A DNA stretch of 64,000 bases from Tubulanus polymorphus (GCF_964204645.1 NC_134028.1:18452153-18516152), one strand, 5' to 3'. Positions 1 through 10,634 are shown, counted from the first letter of the stretch. Numbers and translations: made by a program. The notes: generated from the sequence alone by a model not told the origin.

Positions 1-356
1 TGATTACACGATCAGCCGAAAGGTTGTACTATCGTGCTGGTCGACCCGTTGATACCGTGCGAATGTTGCAGAGACTATATAGAATGCTAGCCTTTCTATC
101 GGAAGCGATCCCGTATCAAACGTCTCTTTGATAGTCCAGGTGAGAACTTAAATAAAACAGTCTATTATTTGAAAATGGAATTATTAAAATTTGGAATCCC
201 TTAATTTTAGGGGATCCAACTTCCCGGTCAACGACTGTATTTTATTTGTGCGTGTTGTATGACACCAGTTTACCAGTAACTGCGATATAGTAAAACTATT
301 AATGCCCTTTTTGACACGGCATATCTGTTTCAGAAATGTTAACAGCAACTCCTCTA

Positions 357-554
357 AATAAATAGTGAACCCGTGTCATAGATATATGAAGCTGGTCACC
401 TGGCGGTTGTTTCAGAAAACAGAATAAATAGTGAACCCGTGTCATAGTTATATGAAGCAGGTCACCTGGCGGTTGTTTTAGAAAACAGAATAAATAGTGA
501 ACCCGTGTCATAGATATATGAAGCTGGTCACCTGGCGGTTGTTTTAGAAGACGA
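357..554. repeat. 66-bp tandem repeat, three copies
   Basis: Three head-to-tail copies of a 66-base unit, each containing the words gtgaacccgtgtcatag and ggtcacctggcggttgtttt, spaced exactly 66 bases apart. The copies differ at only a few positions. Because 66 is a multiple of three, the minus strand stays open through the array. I see no other sign of coding and treat it as a minisatellite. Confidence 0.85.
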
Positions 555-1295
555 AATAAACCCGTCTCTTACATTTCATCCGATATATGAAACCAACAAA
601 AAAACTGGGATTGACATGCTCCTTTTATTCGAGACAGCTCGCTGGAAAAGTCACGAACCGATCACGGTACCTTTTTTACTTTGAATTTGAAAAAAAAAGA
701 TTAACTGCTGGGTCCCCGATATTTTCGCAAAGAACATTAGCAGTATTTGCTCGGAAGATAGGAAGTAATCTTTAGATAATTGATTGACGATTAAACAAGG
801 ATTCGCTGATTGCTTTCTCCATCAAGGCTGCAGCTAGACCACGCCACCGCATACTAAGTTTTCGGTAATCCACCTAATGTATCAATCTTGTTCTGCTGAT
901 CACTAAGTAAAAGATGAATTTTTAATATAAACTTGCGGGCGTCATTTTTGGCATACTTTTTACAATGTTAAAGCTTAGTGGTAATTTTCATGAAAGGAGA
1001 AAAAATACTGCTGGGCAATTTTTGGGGTTTTTCAAATCATCAGAAACTAATTACATAGCCTCCTCTATCGCCAGCAGGTGTAAACCTTGACAACACCCGT
1101 TCATATTCCGTCGGCTGATCATCAATTGAAAGTGTTTATATTTCTGTAAATTAGTTCTAGGCAACTTCTCAGTTAGCATGCAATTAATAATTCGTTCAGT
1201 ATATATTAGATGTGTTTTCCGTTGCTATCATTCGTGGAAACTGTCATGATTGAAGAACGTATAATTTTATCCACATGTTACAATATATTAAGCGG
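555..1295. other. Non-coding stretch upstream of a possible promoter
   Basis: No open frame with a recognisable product, no clear repeat and no RNA gene was seen. The short open frame at 587-775 has no family features. The stretch lies directly upstream of the TATA-like box at 1296. Confidence 0.4.
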
Positions 1296-1303
1296 TATAA
1301 AAG
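1296..1303 (+). promoter_or_regulatory. Possible TATA box (tataaaag)
   Basis: The word tataaaag lies 178 bases upstream of the first ATG (1474) of the multi-exon gene that follows on the same strand. The spacing suits a core promoter with a short 5' leader. The motif is short and could be chance in AT-rich DNA. Confidence 0.35.
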
Positions 1304-1473
1304 ATCAGCTCTAACCTGATTCGTAGCCACTTCGGTACTAGCTTTACTGCAAAAATCACTTATCTAACTTGAAAATATCTACTTTATCCACGACATGTCT
1401 TGGGCACTAGAATATGACGATGCATGCAAAAAAACATTCCTCTTTGTATCTGGAAACCGCGCGTTAATGAAGA

Positions 1474-4400
1474 ATGGGGATGAGATTCGGTGATACGTTT
1501 GAACAGCTTAAGGTAAGTGTGTTTAAATAATGTATTTGATATAATATTTTTCTTTCTAAATGTATTTGATACAATATGGTCTAATGTAATGTAACCTGCA
1601 TTCCATTCAGCAAGTGTAACTGAGGTCGTTGTTTACTTGACTATTGACCTCCTGAACATCGGTTGGAGTAAGGATGTTTTCACAATTTCAGAAAAAAATA
1701 TTACCTGGTCACGGATATGGCTCAAGTGACAAAATAACGCAATTAGTGGGAAGAGGGAAAATAAGTGAAACTTAAATATCGATGTAACCAAAGGCCAAGT
1801 GTAAAATTATCAAAGTGCCCCTTACACATTAGTATCAATGTTAATATCTAATGGATTCCCTACTCAGCATTTCAAGTTGACAGCCTACGCACCAGTTAAT
1901 GGATCGTTAGATTTTGTTGGAATACTTTCGTCCCGTATTGATTGGTCATTTTTCTCTTTTCTCTTTTTAAATGCGTGCATACATTCATTTCACTTGTCCT
2001 TTGATGGATTTTAACAACATTCTAACCGCATGAATCTCTCGTTCAAAATATTCCTGAGACCATGCCCCTTGACGATGATATATAAAAATAGTGATCATTT
2101 TCTACTATACTCTCCTAGAATAGGATACTTTTAAAAAGAATATCATTTTTGTGTAACTGTATCCCTTTCCAAATAGAATTTATCCTCCCAAGTTTTGATT
2201 CAATAACTAAATCGCAGCACGTCTATTGCCAAATGCGAGATGAGTCATTTTCGTTCTAATGCATGCATTTGAGTCTACGGGTTATGTTTCACTAAAATTG
2301 TCCTTACGGAAAATGATATTAGTTTACTCAATTAGTATACTCGAGCATTGTATTGCTTTACTATTAAAAGATATCCTATCATGAAACTAATGAAAGTCAC
2401 ATTCATTTGATGGACTTGATTTCAACAGTACCGTATTTTCCGGTGTATAAGTCGAGTTTTTGAGACCAAAAGTCATGTCCAAAAAATGTAGGTCGACTTA
2501 TACACCGCATACACTTTCAATATCGTTTAAACTGCTGATGTTTAAGAGTTCAAGGTTGCCATGATGAAATAGAACATTAATTTAGGTAAGGCTAAACTCA
2601 TATACCATTTAGAATTAAGAATGTTGGTAAAATAGTTTCTTGTAGTTTGGAAATGGTTCAAAATTAACAGATATTTAAAATCAAATGAGAAAGAAAAGCG
2701 CGCGCGTGTATAATTGTACGACATTTTATATAGCCGTGTTGCTGTGGCAGTGGAATGTAGGTAAAAATGTCCCAGGAAAAAATATCACCGGAAAAAATGT
2801 CCCGGAAAATATGTATATTACTAGGTAAGTAAATTTCACATCAAACCAGAGAACAAACTTGTTGATTAACCATAAAAAAGAATTCATTGAGTGACCATGA
2901 GAATTATAGGCCTAGAATTTTGGCGTTAATTAATTTTGCCTATTGAAACCTTGTAAACTCATTACATGATACTTCAAATTTAAGAAGATATTTCATTTAA
3001 AATACAAATAATTAATCAAATGTTAAAATTGTTATGAATATGTATTACCAAGTTTGTTCTCTGGTGTTATTATGATGTGAAATTAACTACATTATCAAGT
3101 TAGTAATGATAGACTGGGGACATTTTTTTCCCTGGGGCATTTTTCCGGGACATTTTTTCTGGGGACATTTTTACCGTATACCCAAAGATAAAGGTAACCG
3201 GCCTGGTTTAATATGTACTGCCCTGAAATTTGAAAAACTTATATAGCAGCTTCTGATTTTGATATTGCCCCGAATCGTAGTTCATGCTCAAGTTTTAGTT
3301 GTTTTATGTCATCGTCTTACGGGATCAAAATTTTTCAAATCCGAAATTCCCATAATTAATCTGGCGTAACTGTCGTTCTTCCACTAGTGAATATTGTTTT
3401 CCTGTTCCACTCAATCGTTACACTAGCTATAGGCCCTCATCAGCCGGCCTCCCTCAGTGACACCAACGCCGGCATCGTTCTCTGTGTGATGTTTTGCTTG
3501 TGTACGTTTGACCGGTTGATCTACGTATGCATCAGAGGATGTTTTACTTAGAAAAATCGTTCTGTTTTTGTATTCATTATTCCGTAGGGCCTACAAGTTC
3601 ATGCAAAAAACCACGGTCAGTTGTGATTACCCTTACAGTTGTACATCATTGCTAAGAATCTCGTGTTGTATTAAATGGGTTTTTGTATCCAAATCCTGAT
3701 TGATATAAATATCTTAGCTGGGACATGATGGAAAACATCAGAATAAACTAGTTTCGACTTAAACAGAATCGCATTATCGAGGTTTTACAATACAAAAGGT
3801 CTAGGCTAAATCTTTCGGCAGAAAAAAGAAATTCATCGTCATAGAACATATGCCCCCAGACGTAATACATTAACCACTTAATACCTTACCACAGTATAAT
3901 CTACTAATGCGTCAAGGCCCATGGGCCTCTTGTTATTTTATGGAAGAAAATTACATCAAATCCAATTCAATTTTATTCTGCATTGAAATCAAAACAGCGA
4001 AGGGAAAATATTGATGTGAGGTATTCGTTCCTGCTGTCGTGTTAACACAAGCTTTTGCTGTGTAAATGATATGGAGCGGGAGTGTATTTTGACAGATATA
4101 ACCCACAGATTACATCATTTATGAATCGCAAATGTGCTGGCCTAGTGATAGTGCCCCTTCGGGATCTTGTCCCTCATATCTGCCGACAGGCAAAGACACC
4201 ATACAGCACTGCAATACTGTTAAGTGATTCACAACAATTTGAATGAATGGTGGTAGTCAGTTATACTGCTCAAATAGTTATCGCAGCTGAAACTGGATTG
4301 AAAAGAGGTCCAAAGTTACCCACATCATGATGTGACCAGTTAAACATTTTTTCTGTAGTTAGATGTACACATGAATATGCATAATTCAGAAAAGTGACTT

Positions 4401-7400
4401 TTTTCAATGATCTCATTTCAGGTCATTAAACAAGGTTATGGAGAACTAGTGGTAGCTAGAAGACCCACCACTGGTCACAACACGGCAGAAGATTTCCTTC
4501 TTTGCGAACACGGTTATGGCTTTTTCATAAATACTAGTCTGTGGCACCACACGAAGTCTTGTCCTGCCAGACCAACAAACGATAATTTAGGAGACTCAAA
4601 TAGGATTGAAAAGAGGTCCAAAGTTACCCACATCATGATGTGACCAGTTATCAAACATTTTTACATATATGTTTATATAACATATCTTAAACCATGGTGT
4701 GTTTACTGTGACTCTCCCATGAACCCGACTGTGTTGCCAGCCCGGTCTCTGACGGCCCTGCGGGCCCAATTTTCTGATAATCAAGAAAAAAGCATTTTTT
4801 TTAACAGGAATAAATAACCTCTCTACGCGTATATTGTTAACCTGTCTTAACCCCAGTGTTTACTCCGTAAATAGAATTGGTCCCATTTTTCAATAACGTT
4901 ATTCCCTTTAAATTTCTATCTCTAATTTCCGTCGAGTAGCCGTGTTAACCTGGTTTAAAATAAGTAACGAGACGAGTAGTACTTTATAGGTTAACTATTT
5001 ATTTGAGGCACAAGCTTTCGCTACTAATGTATAGAAGCTTCATCAGGTGAATGAGTATAGTCAATAGAAAAACAACAGTATTTATAGTATCCAATCTTGG
5101 ACTCAATCGCGATCTAGGATTCATGTCCCACTACAGAACGTAACTTCGTTTGTTATTCATTGTATCTGTACTTATTTCAGACTTCCATTTCTTGTTATCC
5201 GTTTTACTTTGATATAGTTTCATTTTGATTTATTTCTCTTTGATTTGTTTTAGTTTGTTGCTCTGTAATTAATTAATTATCTACTCACTCACTTAATTAT
5301 TAATTATCATATCACTCATCATTTATTTGTAATAACTCTTCTCACTCAGTTCTCTATAAATAAATAGTTAACCTATATAGTACTACTCGTCTCGTTACTT
5401 ATGTCTAATTTGTATTCTATAATCCGTATTTAAAAAGTTGTTCAACCTATTCTGTAGCCAACGTACCAATTGCTATGTTAAAACGTTGTGTAATCTGTAT
5501 CAGCTGTTGGGAACAAATTACTAGTGAAAAATATATAAAAATATTGAGACATCGTTATATATTGTTAAATTTTTTAGCCTGCTCAAGAAGTTTATTGAGT
5601 ACGCAACATGGGAAAAGCGAGTGATCAGCAATTTCCTCATTAGGAAGAGCACGGTCACAGCTGTGCGACGAGACTACCCGTACATGCGTGATAATTTAGC
5701 ACAGTTGATGTCACACTCGTCAATTGTTCAAGACAAATTCTATGTGCTCACGTCTGGTCACATAGAAACGGCTAAGACGGCAAAGAAAGTTTTTTCTGTA
5801 ATGAAGGTAAGTAGAACAGTCTAAAATTATCCGATGTCAAATGTGAAAATGCTGCATTATGACTTTCCCACTTCATAGTTGATAGTTTCAAGATATTTTT
5901 CAATTTTATAACTGTTATCTAATAAGTTATCTAACAGTTTTCTTCATCAAAAAACCGCTTGCATATCGGGTTATCGATTCATGAGTGACAAACCATAATT
6001 CAATAATCAGACTTATTTAAAAAAAAACAGATTTTCTTCATGTCCACTATAAACATAAGTCCAAAAATGATTTAGGTAAAATGGAAATAATGAATTCTAG
6101 CGTTTACTCCTGGTACACTTATCAATAGAATTTGACGACAGCATATCTCTTTTCAGTCAACTGTAGAAGATGCAAACAAACAACAGGTTAGAGAAAGTGA
6201 GGTGAGGAAAATTTAACTTCACAATATTCAGTTATGGTCTCATGCACGATACTTGGACATTTCATATTATTTTCCTGAATAATTTAGGCCCTTCAAAGTT
6301 GATACCTTGTTTCTAATTCAAATCTCTTTTCTAGACATGAGGAGGGTGGGCGAATTTTTTAGTTATGAGCCTTTTTAGAATGAGAAAGTGAAAATGAACT
6401 TAACAGATAAAAACCCACAGTTAGATCTGTAAAAATCCTTTATTAGGTTCATTCTCTGATAGTCATCTCAAACATAGTTCTCAACTTTTAGACTGAAATG
6501 AATAGTGTTTGATAATTAGCATATCTTAATATTTCAGCCAGGTGTAGTACTGGAAGAAGATCCAGCAAATGGTGTTGAACATGAGGTGTGTACAAAGAAA
6601 TGTTTTGAATAAGAGTTTATCAGCAAGTTGTTGATATACCTGTGTCGAGAGGCATGAAAACAGCAAAATCGTTTGCACAGAAATATGTTGGTATCTAGGC
6701 ATTTCTTTTACCAGAATCAATTGCAAAATTGTAGCTCATAATTTTATGATAGTGTTCAGTTTCAAGGTCAATGGTTTCAGTATATGGTGTCCAAGGAACT
6801 GACTATTGAAATTATTAGATTGTTGAGCATATTGAAACCACTTAGCTAGTGGGCATGGTGTTCCTGGACCCCCTAGTTAAAACTATAGTATATCAGTATG
6901 TTTTATCATTGCAGTCTGATGGTGCTTCTGTTATTCCGCCATCAGTAAGCTTACCAGATACTCCAGATAAACAAACAGATCTGGTAAGACATTGAAATCC
7001 TTTTTACAACCCATAAAGGTCTGACTTGAGAAACGGCTAAGACGGCAAAGAAAGTTTTTTCTGTAATGAAGAAACTTTAGTCAACTTTAGTCACTTATAG
7101 TTCTTCAACTGTTGTGTATAATGTATTTTAAAGCGCCTGTTCATTAGTATGTTTCATCATTGCAGTCTGGCGACGGTTCCGTTGTATTACCATCTGCGCG
7201 TCTGCTGGCTATTGCAGCCTCTGATAAACGGAAAAATCGGGTAAGATACTAGATTATATTTATTCATTGTTAAAAGTATTTTACATCATATGAAAGCCTT
7301 GACGATTTAGTACAAAATAACACAAACTTGTGATGCATGGATATAAACAGCTATTCGGTATCATGATGAACTTAGATTTTACCTCGTATTTTCTGAGGAG

Positions 7401-8388
7401 TAATTCACACTACATAGTGCAATTCCTGAGTGCTAATGGGTTAAAGAGCAAATGCTATCTAGTCAGTAGTCATAGGCCTAATGGACGCATATTCCACAAA
7501 TTAAATGGTTTAGGCAGTTACTGAATTAGAAACTTAGTTAAGTTAGTGTAAAGGATTATATTTGCTTACAAAGTCACTGAATTAAGATTTAACAGAGATA
7601 AACATTAAATGGTTTTGGGAGTCACTGAATTAGAAACCGAGTTTAGTTAGCGTAAAGGATTATATTTGCTTACAAAGTCACTAAAATAACAGTTTACAGA
7701 GATAGACATTACAGATTTAGGATCTTGTTGGTAAGCCTACCGTTTACATGTTTGATGTTTCGTGTCATCATGAAATGGTTTTAACTTGAGTTAGGCATGC
7801 GTTTCTGCTGATTGCTTTTGGAAGAATAACTATGATAGATTACCACAATGATATTGATATACCGGGATATATAAATTTGCGACCAAATAACTTTTTTTGA
7901 AAGATTTTTTGCTAAGATAGAGCCATGTGAAAATTGTTACCATTCTTGAATAGCAAAACAACTCACGAGTTGCAAGAATTACATGTAGTGTTTGATCAAT
8001 ATGAATAGTAACTTGTAAATATTTCCTTAAAATTAAGAGAATGAATTAAACTTCATGTATATAATTGACCGCAATATGAGTACTTAATTAAAGAGACCCT
8101 GTCACCATTACACATTTAAAAGTTTGAATATCTACTTTTTTGATTCAGGATCTGGCATCTTCGCAGGGCTTGTCAACTGTTAAATGAACATTTTCTCCCA
8201 GGGAGACCGAGATAATATGGGATGCATTTCAGGACTTTGAACAAAAGCCCAACATGAAGGAAGTCCGGGCCGTTTGTAAAAATGTAAAAGCTGTTGGGGC
8301 CATTGCGGTGAAGTATAGCATTCGATCGTCTCGAGAAGGATACGAAAAAATGCGCCAGCATGTGCATTATCGTATGAACAGGCACTAG
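1474..8388 (+). CDS. Eight-exon tyrosine-recombinase-like gene with one internal stop
   Basis: Proposed exons: 1474-1512, 4422-4639, 5578-5806, 6157-6201, 6538-6585, 6915-6983, 7166-7240 and 8149-8388. All junctions fit GT-AG and the reading phase is kept throughout, giving 321 codons to the TAG at 8386-8388. A TGA at 8185-8187 interrupts the last exon, so the product as read stops after about 253 residues. It could be a CGA-to-TGA decay change. Exon 2 resembles a degenerate zinc-binding motif. Exon 3 matches the C-terminal active-site box of tyrosine recombinases. Exons 4-7 are short, acidic and Ser/Pro-rich, like a flexible linker. Exon 8 is a basic helical-looking domain. The N-terminal two thirds of a recombinase fold are missing, so catalysis is unlikely. 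The gene is probably derived from a Crypton-like transposon. The exon 2 donor at 4640 is weak and is the least certain junction. Confidence 0.6.
2441..2507. repeat. Short hairpin element in intron 1
   Basis: A perfect 15-base inverted repeat (cggtgtataagtcga at 2441-2455 and its complement at 2493-2507) is separated by 37 bases. It looks like a short palindromic transposon relic; no transposase lies nearby. Confidence 0.6.
2757..3180. mobile_element. Palindromic MITE-like element, about 424 bp
   Basis: The left end (gtaggtaaaaatgtccc, then several aaaaaatgtccc words) is the near-complement of the right end (gggacatttttaccgta). Inner arms also match: tttcacatca and gagaacaaactt at 2826-2860 pair with their complements at 3051-3085. 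There is no coding capacity. This is the structure of a non-autonomous DNA transposon or foldback element. Confidence 0.75.
3181..4294. other. Rest of intron 1
   Basis: No exon, repeat family or RNA gene was recognised here. Composition is AT-rich and unremarkable. Confidence 0.4.
4295..4650 (+). repeat. 48-bp direct repeat flanking exon 2
   Basis: The 48 bases at 4295-4342 (beginning ggattgaaaagaggtcc) recur at 4603-4650, 308 bases later. The second copy overlaps the end of exon 2. This is consistent with a past tandem duplication of the exon end, or with a flanking duplication around an inserted block. Confidence 0.8.
4422..4639 (+). CDS. Exon 2: degenerate Cys/His motif exon
   Basis: The acceptor tctcatttcag precedes GTC at 4422. 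The translation includes ELVVARRPTTGHNTAEDF, followed by LLCEHGYGFFINTSLWHHTK and SCP. The pattern C...H...C looks like a single zinc-binding finger in which the second cysteine has become glycine (EHGYG). The frame hits TGA at 4641, so the exon must end before that; GT at 4640 gives the correct phase (2) for exon 3. The last 37 bases of the exon (4603-4639) are also present 308 bases upstream. Confidence 0.55.
4961..5401 (-). mobile_element. Short Penelope-type non-autonomous element
   Basis: Long imperfect inverted ends: aagtaacgagacgagtagta at the left is the complement of the right end, and both arms continue through gttaactattta. Just inside the left arm is a minus-strand hammerhead-like core next to an agcttcatcagg word. 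Penelope-like retroelements are known to carry such motifs in their terminal repeats. No protein is encoded. It sits between exons 2 and 3 of the recombinase-like gene. Confidence 0.6.
5016..5046 (-). ncRNA. Hammerhead ribozyme-like core
   Basis: Read on the minus strand: CTGATGA (5046-5040), then a stem gcttcta/tagtagc with a five-base loop (six of seven pairs), then GAAA (5019-5016). These are the conserved elements of a hammerhead core around stem II. Stems I and III are not convincingly closed, so activity is uncertain. Confidence 0.45.
5578..5806 (+). CDS. Exon 3: tyrosine recombinase C-terminal box
   Basis: The exon runs from the acceptor ttttttag to the donor ATGAAG|gtaagt, 229 bases. 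The translation contains LIRKSTVTAV, then NLAQLMSHSSIVQDKFYV. This is the layout of the second catalytic box of tyrosine recombinases: an arginine in an RKS or RHS setting, then L..LM.HSS with the histidine, then about nine residues to the nucleophile tyrosine (KFY). Known families with this layout include phage integrases and eukaryotic Cryptons. The first box with its arginine was not found in the window, so only the C-terminal part is present. Homology is inferred by eye. Confidence 0.55.
6157..7240 (+). CDS. Exons 4-7: four short in-phase linker exons
   Basis: The exons are 6157-6201 (15 codons), 6538-6585 (16), 6915-6983 (23) and 7166-7240 (25). Each starts after a clean cag acceptor, ends at gtgagg, gtgtgt, gtaaga and gtaaga respectively, and is a whole number of codons in phase 0. 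Exons 6 and 7 begin alike (SDGASV and SGDGSV) and have matching introns, so one may be a duplicate of the other. The encoded residues are Asp/Glu/Ser/Pro-rich and look disordered. Confidence 0.5.
7030..7071 (+). repeat. Exact 42-bp copy of the exon 3 end inside an intron
   Basis: Bases 7030-7071 are identical to 5765-5806, the last 42 coding bases of exon 3 up to the splice donor. In the copy the donor is absent and a stop follows (gaaactttag). Confidence 0.9.
7500..7712 (+). repeat. 104-bp tandem duplication in the last intron
   Basis: Two adjacent copies start at about 7500 and 7604. They share attaaatggttt, cactgaattagaaac and ggattatatttgcttacaaa, with a handful of differences. No coding function. 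Confidence 0.8.
8149..8388 (+). CDS. Exon 8: last exon with internal TGA
   Basis: After the acceptor tgattcag the frame reads DLASSQGLSTVK, then TGA (8185-8187), then an uninterrupted 66 codons with IIWDAFQDFEQKPNMKEV and YEKMRQHVHYRMNRH before TAG. The downstream part is clearly protein-like, with alternating charged and hydrophobic residues, so the TGA is probably a recent nonsense change, a sequencing error or a shortened allele. I do not recognise the domain. Repetitive DNA follows directly. Confidence 0.55.
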
Positions 8389-8413
8389 AGTATTGTTTTT
8401 CATCCTTTCAAAT

Positions 8414-9015
8414 TTTCAGTGTTCCAATCTGTTTTGAATTCACTTTTAGTTGACAGTGTGGAGGTGTCACACACTGTCAACTAAGTGACAATCTCATCGT
8501 CTGTTCATTATTAGAAATGATGTGTTCGATGGATTAATCATCGTAATATTTTCAGTGTTCCAATCTGTGGAGGTGGAAGGGAAATGGGCAACTGTATAAC
8601 TACTGTTGTACAGTTATTTCAGGGATTTTGAACCCTCCCGCCCGCCACACTGTCAACTAAAAATGCATTTTCAACAGATTGGATCGCAATTTTGAAAGGA
8701 TAAAAACCTGTGTATATCATTGTAATACTTTCACTGTTCCAATCTGTTGTTAACTCATTTTTAGTTGACATTGTGGAGGTGGAAGGCAATTGGATAACTG
8801 TATAACTACTGTTGAGGGTCTCTTGCAAGCAACTAATCTTATCGTCTGTTCATTATTAGAAATGATGTGTTCGATGGGTTTATCATCAAATAATTTTCAA
8901 ATCTGATGTTAACTCATTTTTAGTTGACAGAGTAGATGTGAAAGGGAATTGGGGAACTGTATAACTACTGTCGTGAAGTATGTCAAGGATTTTCAACCCT
9001 CCCTCCCGCCACACT
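8414..9015. repeat. Complex repeat cluster downstream of the gene
   Basis: The word gttccaatctgt or relatives recurs at about 8420, 8558, 8734 and 8895, each copy followed by forms of ttagttgacagtgtggaggtg and aactgtataactactgt. A 35-base word beginning cgtctgttcattatta is repeated at about 8499 and 8841. One segment (8640-8690) is inverted. The cluster looks like nested partial duplications of one element. Confidence 0.75.
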
Positions 9016-9490
9016 GTCAGACGCGAGTTCACTCTTATGGTCTATTCAAGTACTACATGTATGCTGTTCTCACGCACATGTCACATTTTGTTTTATAACT
9101 TGATGACTTGATACAGTAATAAATAAGATGAAAATAAATGATTAAATCATTTGAATATTTTGTTTTTAAATGTCTATTGCTAAATATTGGTTGAATTTGA
9201 CTGGCCAGCAATGGTACTATTGGACTGAGAAATGAAGGTCGACCGATGCATTTCCTCAACTGCAGATAGGTCCAAAAATTGATGTTTTTCTTGGTGGTTA
9301 GTCTGGACGGTATCTCATCTTCAGAAAACTTTTGCTTAAAAAGGTTATATCAATTGTAAGACTTGATTCAACACCGAACGATGGCAATCTTTCACAGATC
9401 CCTCTGAGGCAAGCCTGTTGACTGCATTCATTTACACCAGTATCACAGACAAACTTTATGTGTCACACTTAAGGTATATACTTAAAAATG

Positions 9491-9666
9491 TTTTTGTCCC
9501 ATATTGACAACTTTTTGTCTCATAATGACACATAATATTTGACTATGTCCCATAATGACACTTTGTCCCGCATTGACCCATAATGTCATTACGGGACAGT
9601 CATTATGGGACACGGTCAAATATTTTGTGTCATTACGGGACACAAAGTTGTCATTATGGGACAAAA

Positions 9667-9667
<1 letters not shown>
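9491..9667. mobile_element. 177-bp hairpin element
   Basis: The sequence starts tttttgtccc and ends gggacaaaaa. The two halves are near-complements built from cattatgggacaa words. The whole would fold into one long imperfect hairpin, as in a miniature foldback element. Confidence 0.8.

Positions 9668-9702
<35 letters not shown>
9668..9702 (+). repeat. (ATT)n microsatellite
   Basis: About eleven ATT units directly follow the hairpin element. The long isoleucine or leucine runs predicted across this region are artefacts of the repeat. Confidence 0.95.
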
Positions 9703-10003
9703 TTTGATGTCAATTATGTTGTCATTAATTATTATTGTATTCTCATTAATTGTATCATGGTATCAAATCATACCAGGGCATCCCCCCAATTAGGTACAGC
9801 CCTTAGGGCTTGGGGCTGTCCTGCTAGAATGTATATATTCAATAATCATGTACAACAATTATTATACTATTATATTATGTATTATACATTTGAGAAAAAA
9901 TATATTCATATTCATATTCAAACAAGAATTCAGGAATGGTTGACATTTTACAACTGAGAGACGTGGTTCTAGTGCATGACAATGTTGAGTTGAGACACAC
10001 TAA

Positions 10004-10171
10004 AAGCTAGGAATCATCCCTGAACTAAGTAAACATAAGGATTGCTTAATGGGATCTGCAAAGTCCTGGGTACCAAACCGGATTGTTGCAAAACTGGAGC
10101 TATTGGTGGACAAGATACCCAGAGATAAAATATTGCTTCAACAACAACCAGCAAGTGCAGCTGCAGAATGA
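10004..10171 (+). CDS. Unassigned open frame, possible terminal exon
   Basis: A 55-codon open frame with protein-like composition (SAKSWVPNRIVAKLELLVDK, then IPRDKILLQQQ) ends in TGA. A ctag or aaag just upstream could act as a splice acceptor. I do not recognise the product. It could be the last exon of a gene whose other exons I cannot see, or chance. Confidence 0.25.
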   Translation, partial: KLGIIPELSKHKDCLMGSAKSWVPNRIVAKLELLVDKIPRDKILLQQQPASAAAE

Positions 10172-10373
10172 GTGAATCAGACGAAACGTAGCTCAGACGT
10201 AAACACCCAATGTAATTAAGTCTCAAGTCAGGCCTTTTTTTCTAGCACCATGTGCAAACTAATTTGTTCATACTAGTATCAGGTAAAATTTGTCGTGAAG
10301 CATAAAAAACTTGCAAATAAGCGCATAGTTTTGACTACTAAGATAGTATATATCCGTGATGAGTGAAGGGTAA

Positions 10374-10595
10374 TGGCTTAGGAACAGTCCAATACTGAGC
10401 CTAAAAAAGGACAATGAGAGGATCTGCGCCATTCTGAGTGTTAGGGTCATGGCTTGGGCGAACATGAGCAACCCTCATCCCTTGGCAAGGGTGAACTCAT
10501 TGCCCTGGCCCTGCAACCAGGGTGACGTTCTAGCCTGGGGGATATGGGCAGAGGAATTCTCTGAGGATACAGCTGTAAAAGAAGTTACCAATTAA
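10374..10595 (+). CDS. Unassigned 73-codon open frame
   Basis: The frame reads NERICAILSVRVMAWANMSN and later LPWPCNQGDVLAWGIWAEEF before TAA. Composition is Trp-rich and better balanced than most intergenic frames here. It may belong with the open frame at 10004-10171. No family recognised. Confidence 0.2.
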   Translation, partial: WLRNSPILSLKKDNERICAILSVRVMAWANMSNPHPLARVNSLPWPCNQGDVLAWGIWAEEFSEDTAVKEVTN

Positions 10596-10634
10596 AGAAA
10601 GCACTTTAATGTCCAACATTATCATTCAATTTAA

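Noticed and set aside
4407-4784. Minus-strand frame at 4596-4784 as a gene
   Set aside because: It is a shadow of exon 2 and the repeat, with no recognisable product.
9583-9957. Long isoleucine/leucine-rich open frames
   Set aside because: They are produced by the (ATT)n microsatellite and the hairpin element.
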